Source: Staphylococcus sp. Marseille-Q5304 (GTDB taxonomy: Bacteria; Bacillota; Bacilli; Staphylococcales; Staphylococcaceae). Taken from it: a DNA stretch of 64,000 nt. The position numbers and the translations under genes were made by a program. Below the pieces are notes generated by a model. That model had not been told where the DNA came from and did no database searches. It saw nothing but the letters and a program-made list of their open reading frames with translations. Of the stretch, positions 63,926 to 64,000 are shown one piece after another. Location: assembly GCF_943737015.1 (NCBI RefSeq), contig NZ_CALSFP010000001.1:1302001-1366000 (forward strand), given 5' to 3'. The first letter of the stretch is position 1, and every line of letters starts with the position of its first letter.

Positions 63926-64000
63926 TATTTTTCACCTCTATCTTCTACTGCTTTAAATTGATCTAAGAAACGAATATTATTCGTGTAAAAATGACGGATA
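63925..64000 (-). CDS. pheS: Phenylalanyl-tRNA synthetase alpha chain, C-terminal end
   Basis: Only the last 25 codons are present: RHFYTNNIRFLDQFKAVEDR then GEK and TAA at 63925-63927, matching the C-terminus of staphylococcal PheS (motif 3 region, then NDIRFLxQF-type end). The stop overlaps the pheT ATG by one base, so the chains are made in equal amounts by coupling. Confidence 0.93.
   Translation of the reverse strand, partial: IRHFYTNNIRFLDQFKAVEDRGEK

Overview
The window is a low-GC Gram-positive chromosome segment that I read as a Staphylococcus other than S. aureus. The evidence is near-identity to remembered staphylococcal proteins (MraZ, PyrB, IleS, TrxA, FtsZ), the staphylococcal gene order from pheST to pyrE, a cluster of beta-type phenol-soluble modulins (PSMs) and a dispersed staphylococcal intergenic hairpin. 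PyrB looks closest to the S. saprophyticus group, but the species is not settled. Almost all housekeeping genes are on the minus strand, so biological order runs from high to low coordinates.

Layout in transcription order. 64000-59400: end of pheS, pheT, rnhC (plus strand), zapA and the cvpA-like gene. 59300-52850: polX, mutS2, trxA, uvrC. 52530-47000: succinate dehydrogenase sdhCAB, then murI, rdgB and a YfcE-type phosphoesterase. 47000-33900: an accessory region. 33600-31300: GNAT acetyltransferase (plus) and bshC. 31200-16540: the complete division and cell-wall (dcw) cluster mraZ-rsmH-ftsL-pbp1-mraY-murD-divIB-ftsA-ftsZ-pgeF-yggS-sepF-yggT-ylmH-divIVA. 16530-11900: ileS with a T-box leader, lspA and an RluD-type pseudouridine synthase. 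11900-1300: the pyrimidine operon pyrR-pyrP-pyrB-pyrC-carA-carB-pyrF-pyrE plus a small unknown gene, with two PyrR attenuators. 950-1: two VOC-family genes and a 27-residue membrane peptide.

The most interesting part is 37.5-47 kb, downstream of tRNA-Arg(UCU). It carries what looks like a circular bacteriocin cluster related to enterocin AS-48. The plus-strand operon has a 74-residue precursor ending in an AS-48-like KKAIAW tail, a 562-residue membrane protein (As-48B-like), a SpoIIM/DUF95 protein (As-48C-like) and an ABC ATPase (As-48D-like). A divergent minus-strand set has a YidC-like lipoprotein, a Yip1-family protein, a membrane fusion protein, an ABC ATPase and an FtsX-type permease, in the order of as-48EFGH. 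Three of these divergent genes are broken: yidC by a 1-nt frameshift, the fusion protein by an in-frame TAA, and the permease by a frameshift at an A8 tract. The biosynthetic arm is intact, but I find no recognisable small immunity gene. The same neighbourhood in S. aureus holds the island vSa-gamma (hla, ssl, psm-beta), so this looks like a variable site where the PSM cluster stays and the cargo changes.

Several very short membrane peptides (25-37 residues) lie in the island and at the start of the window. Regulatory elements readable directly are two PyrR attenuators, an Ile T-box, a 3x GTGG MraZ operator with a perfect -10, a SigB-type promoter before a 61-residue lysine-rich protein, a good SigA promoter before the bacteriocin gene, and many intrinsic terminators.
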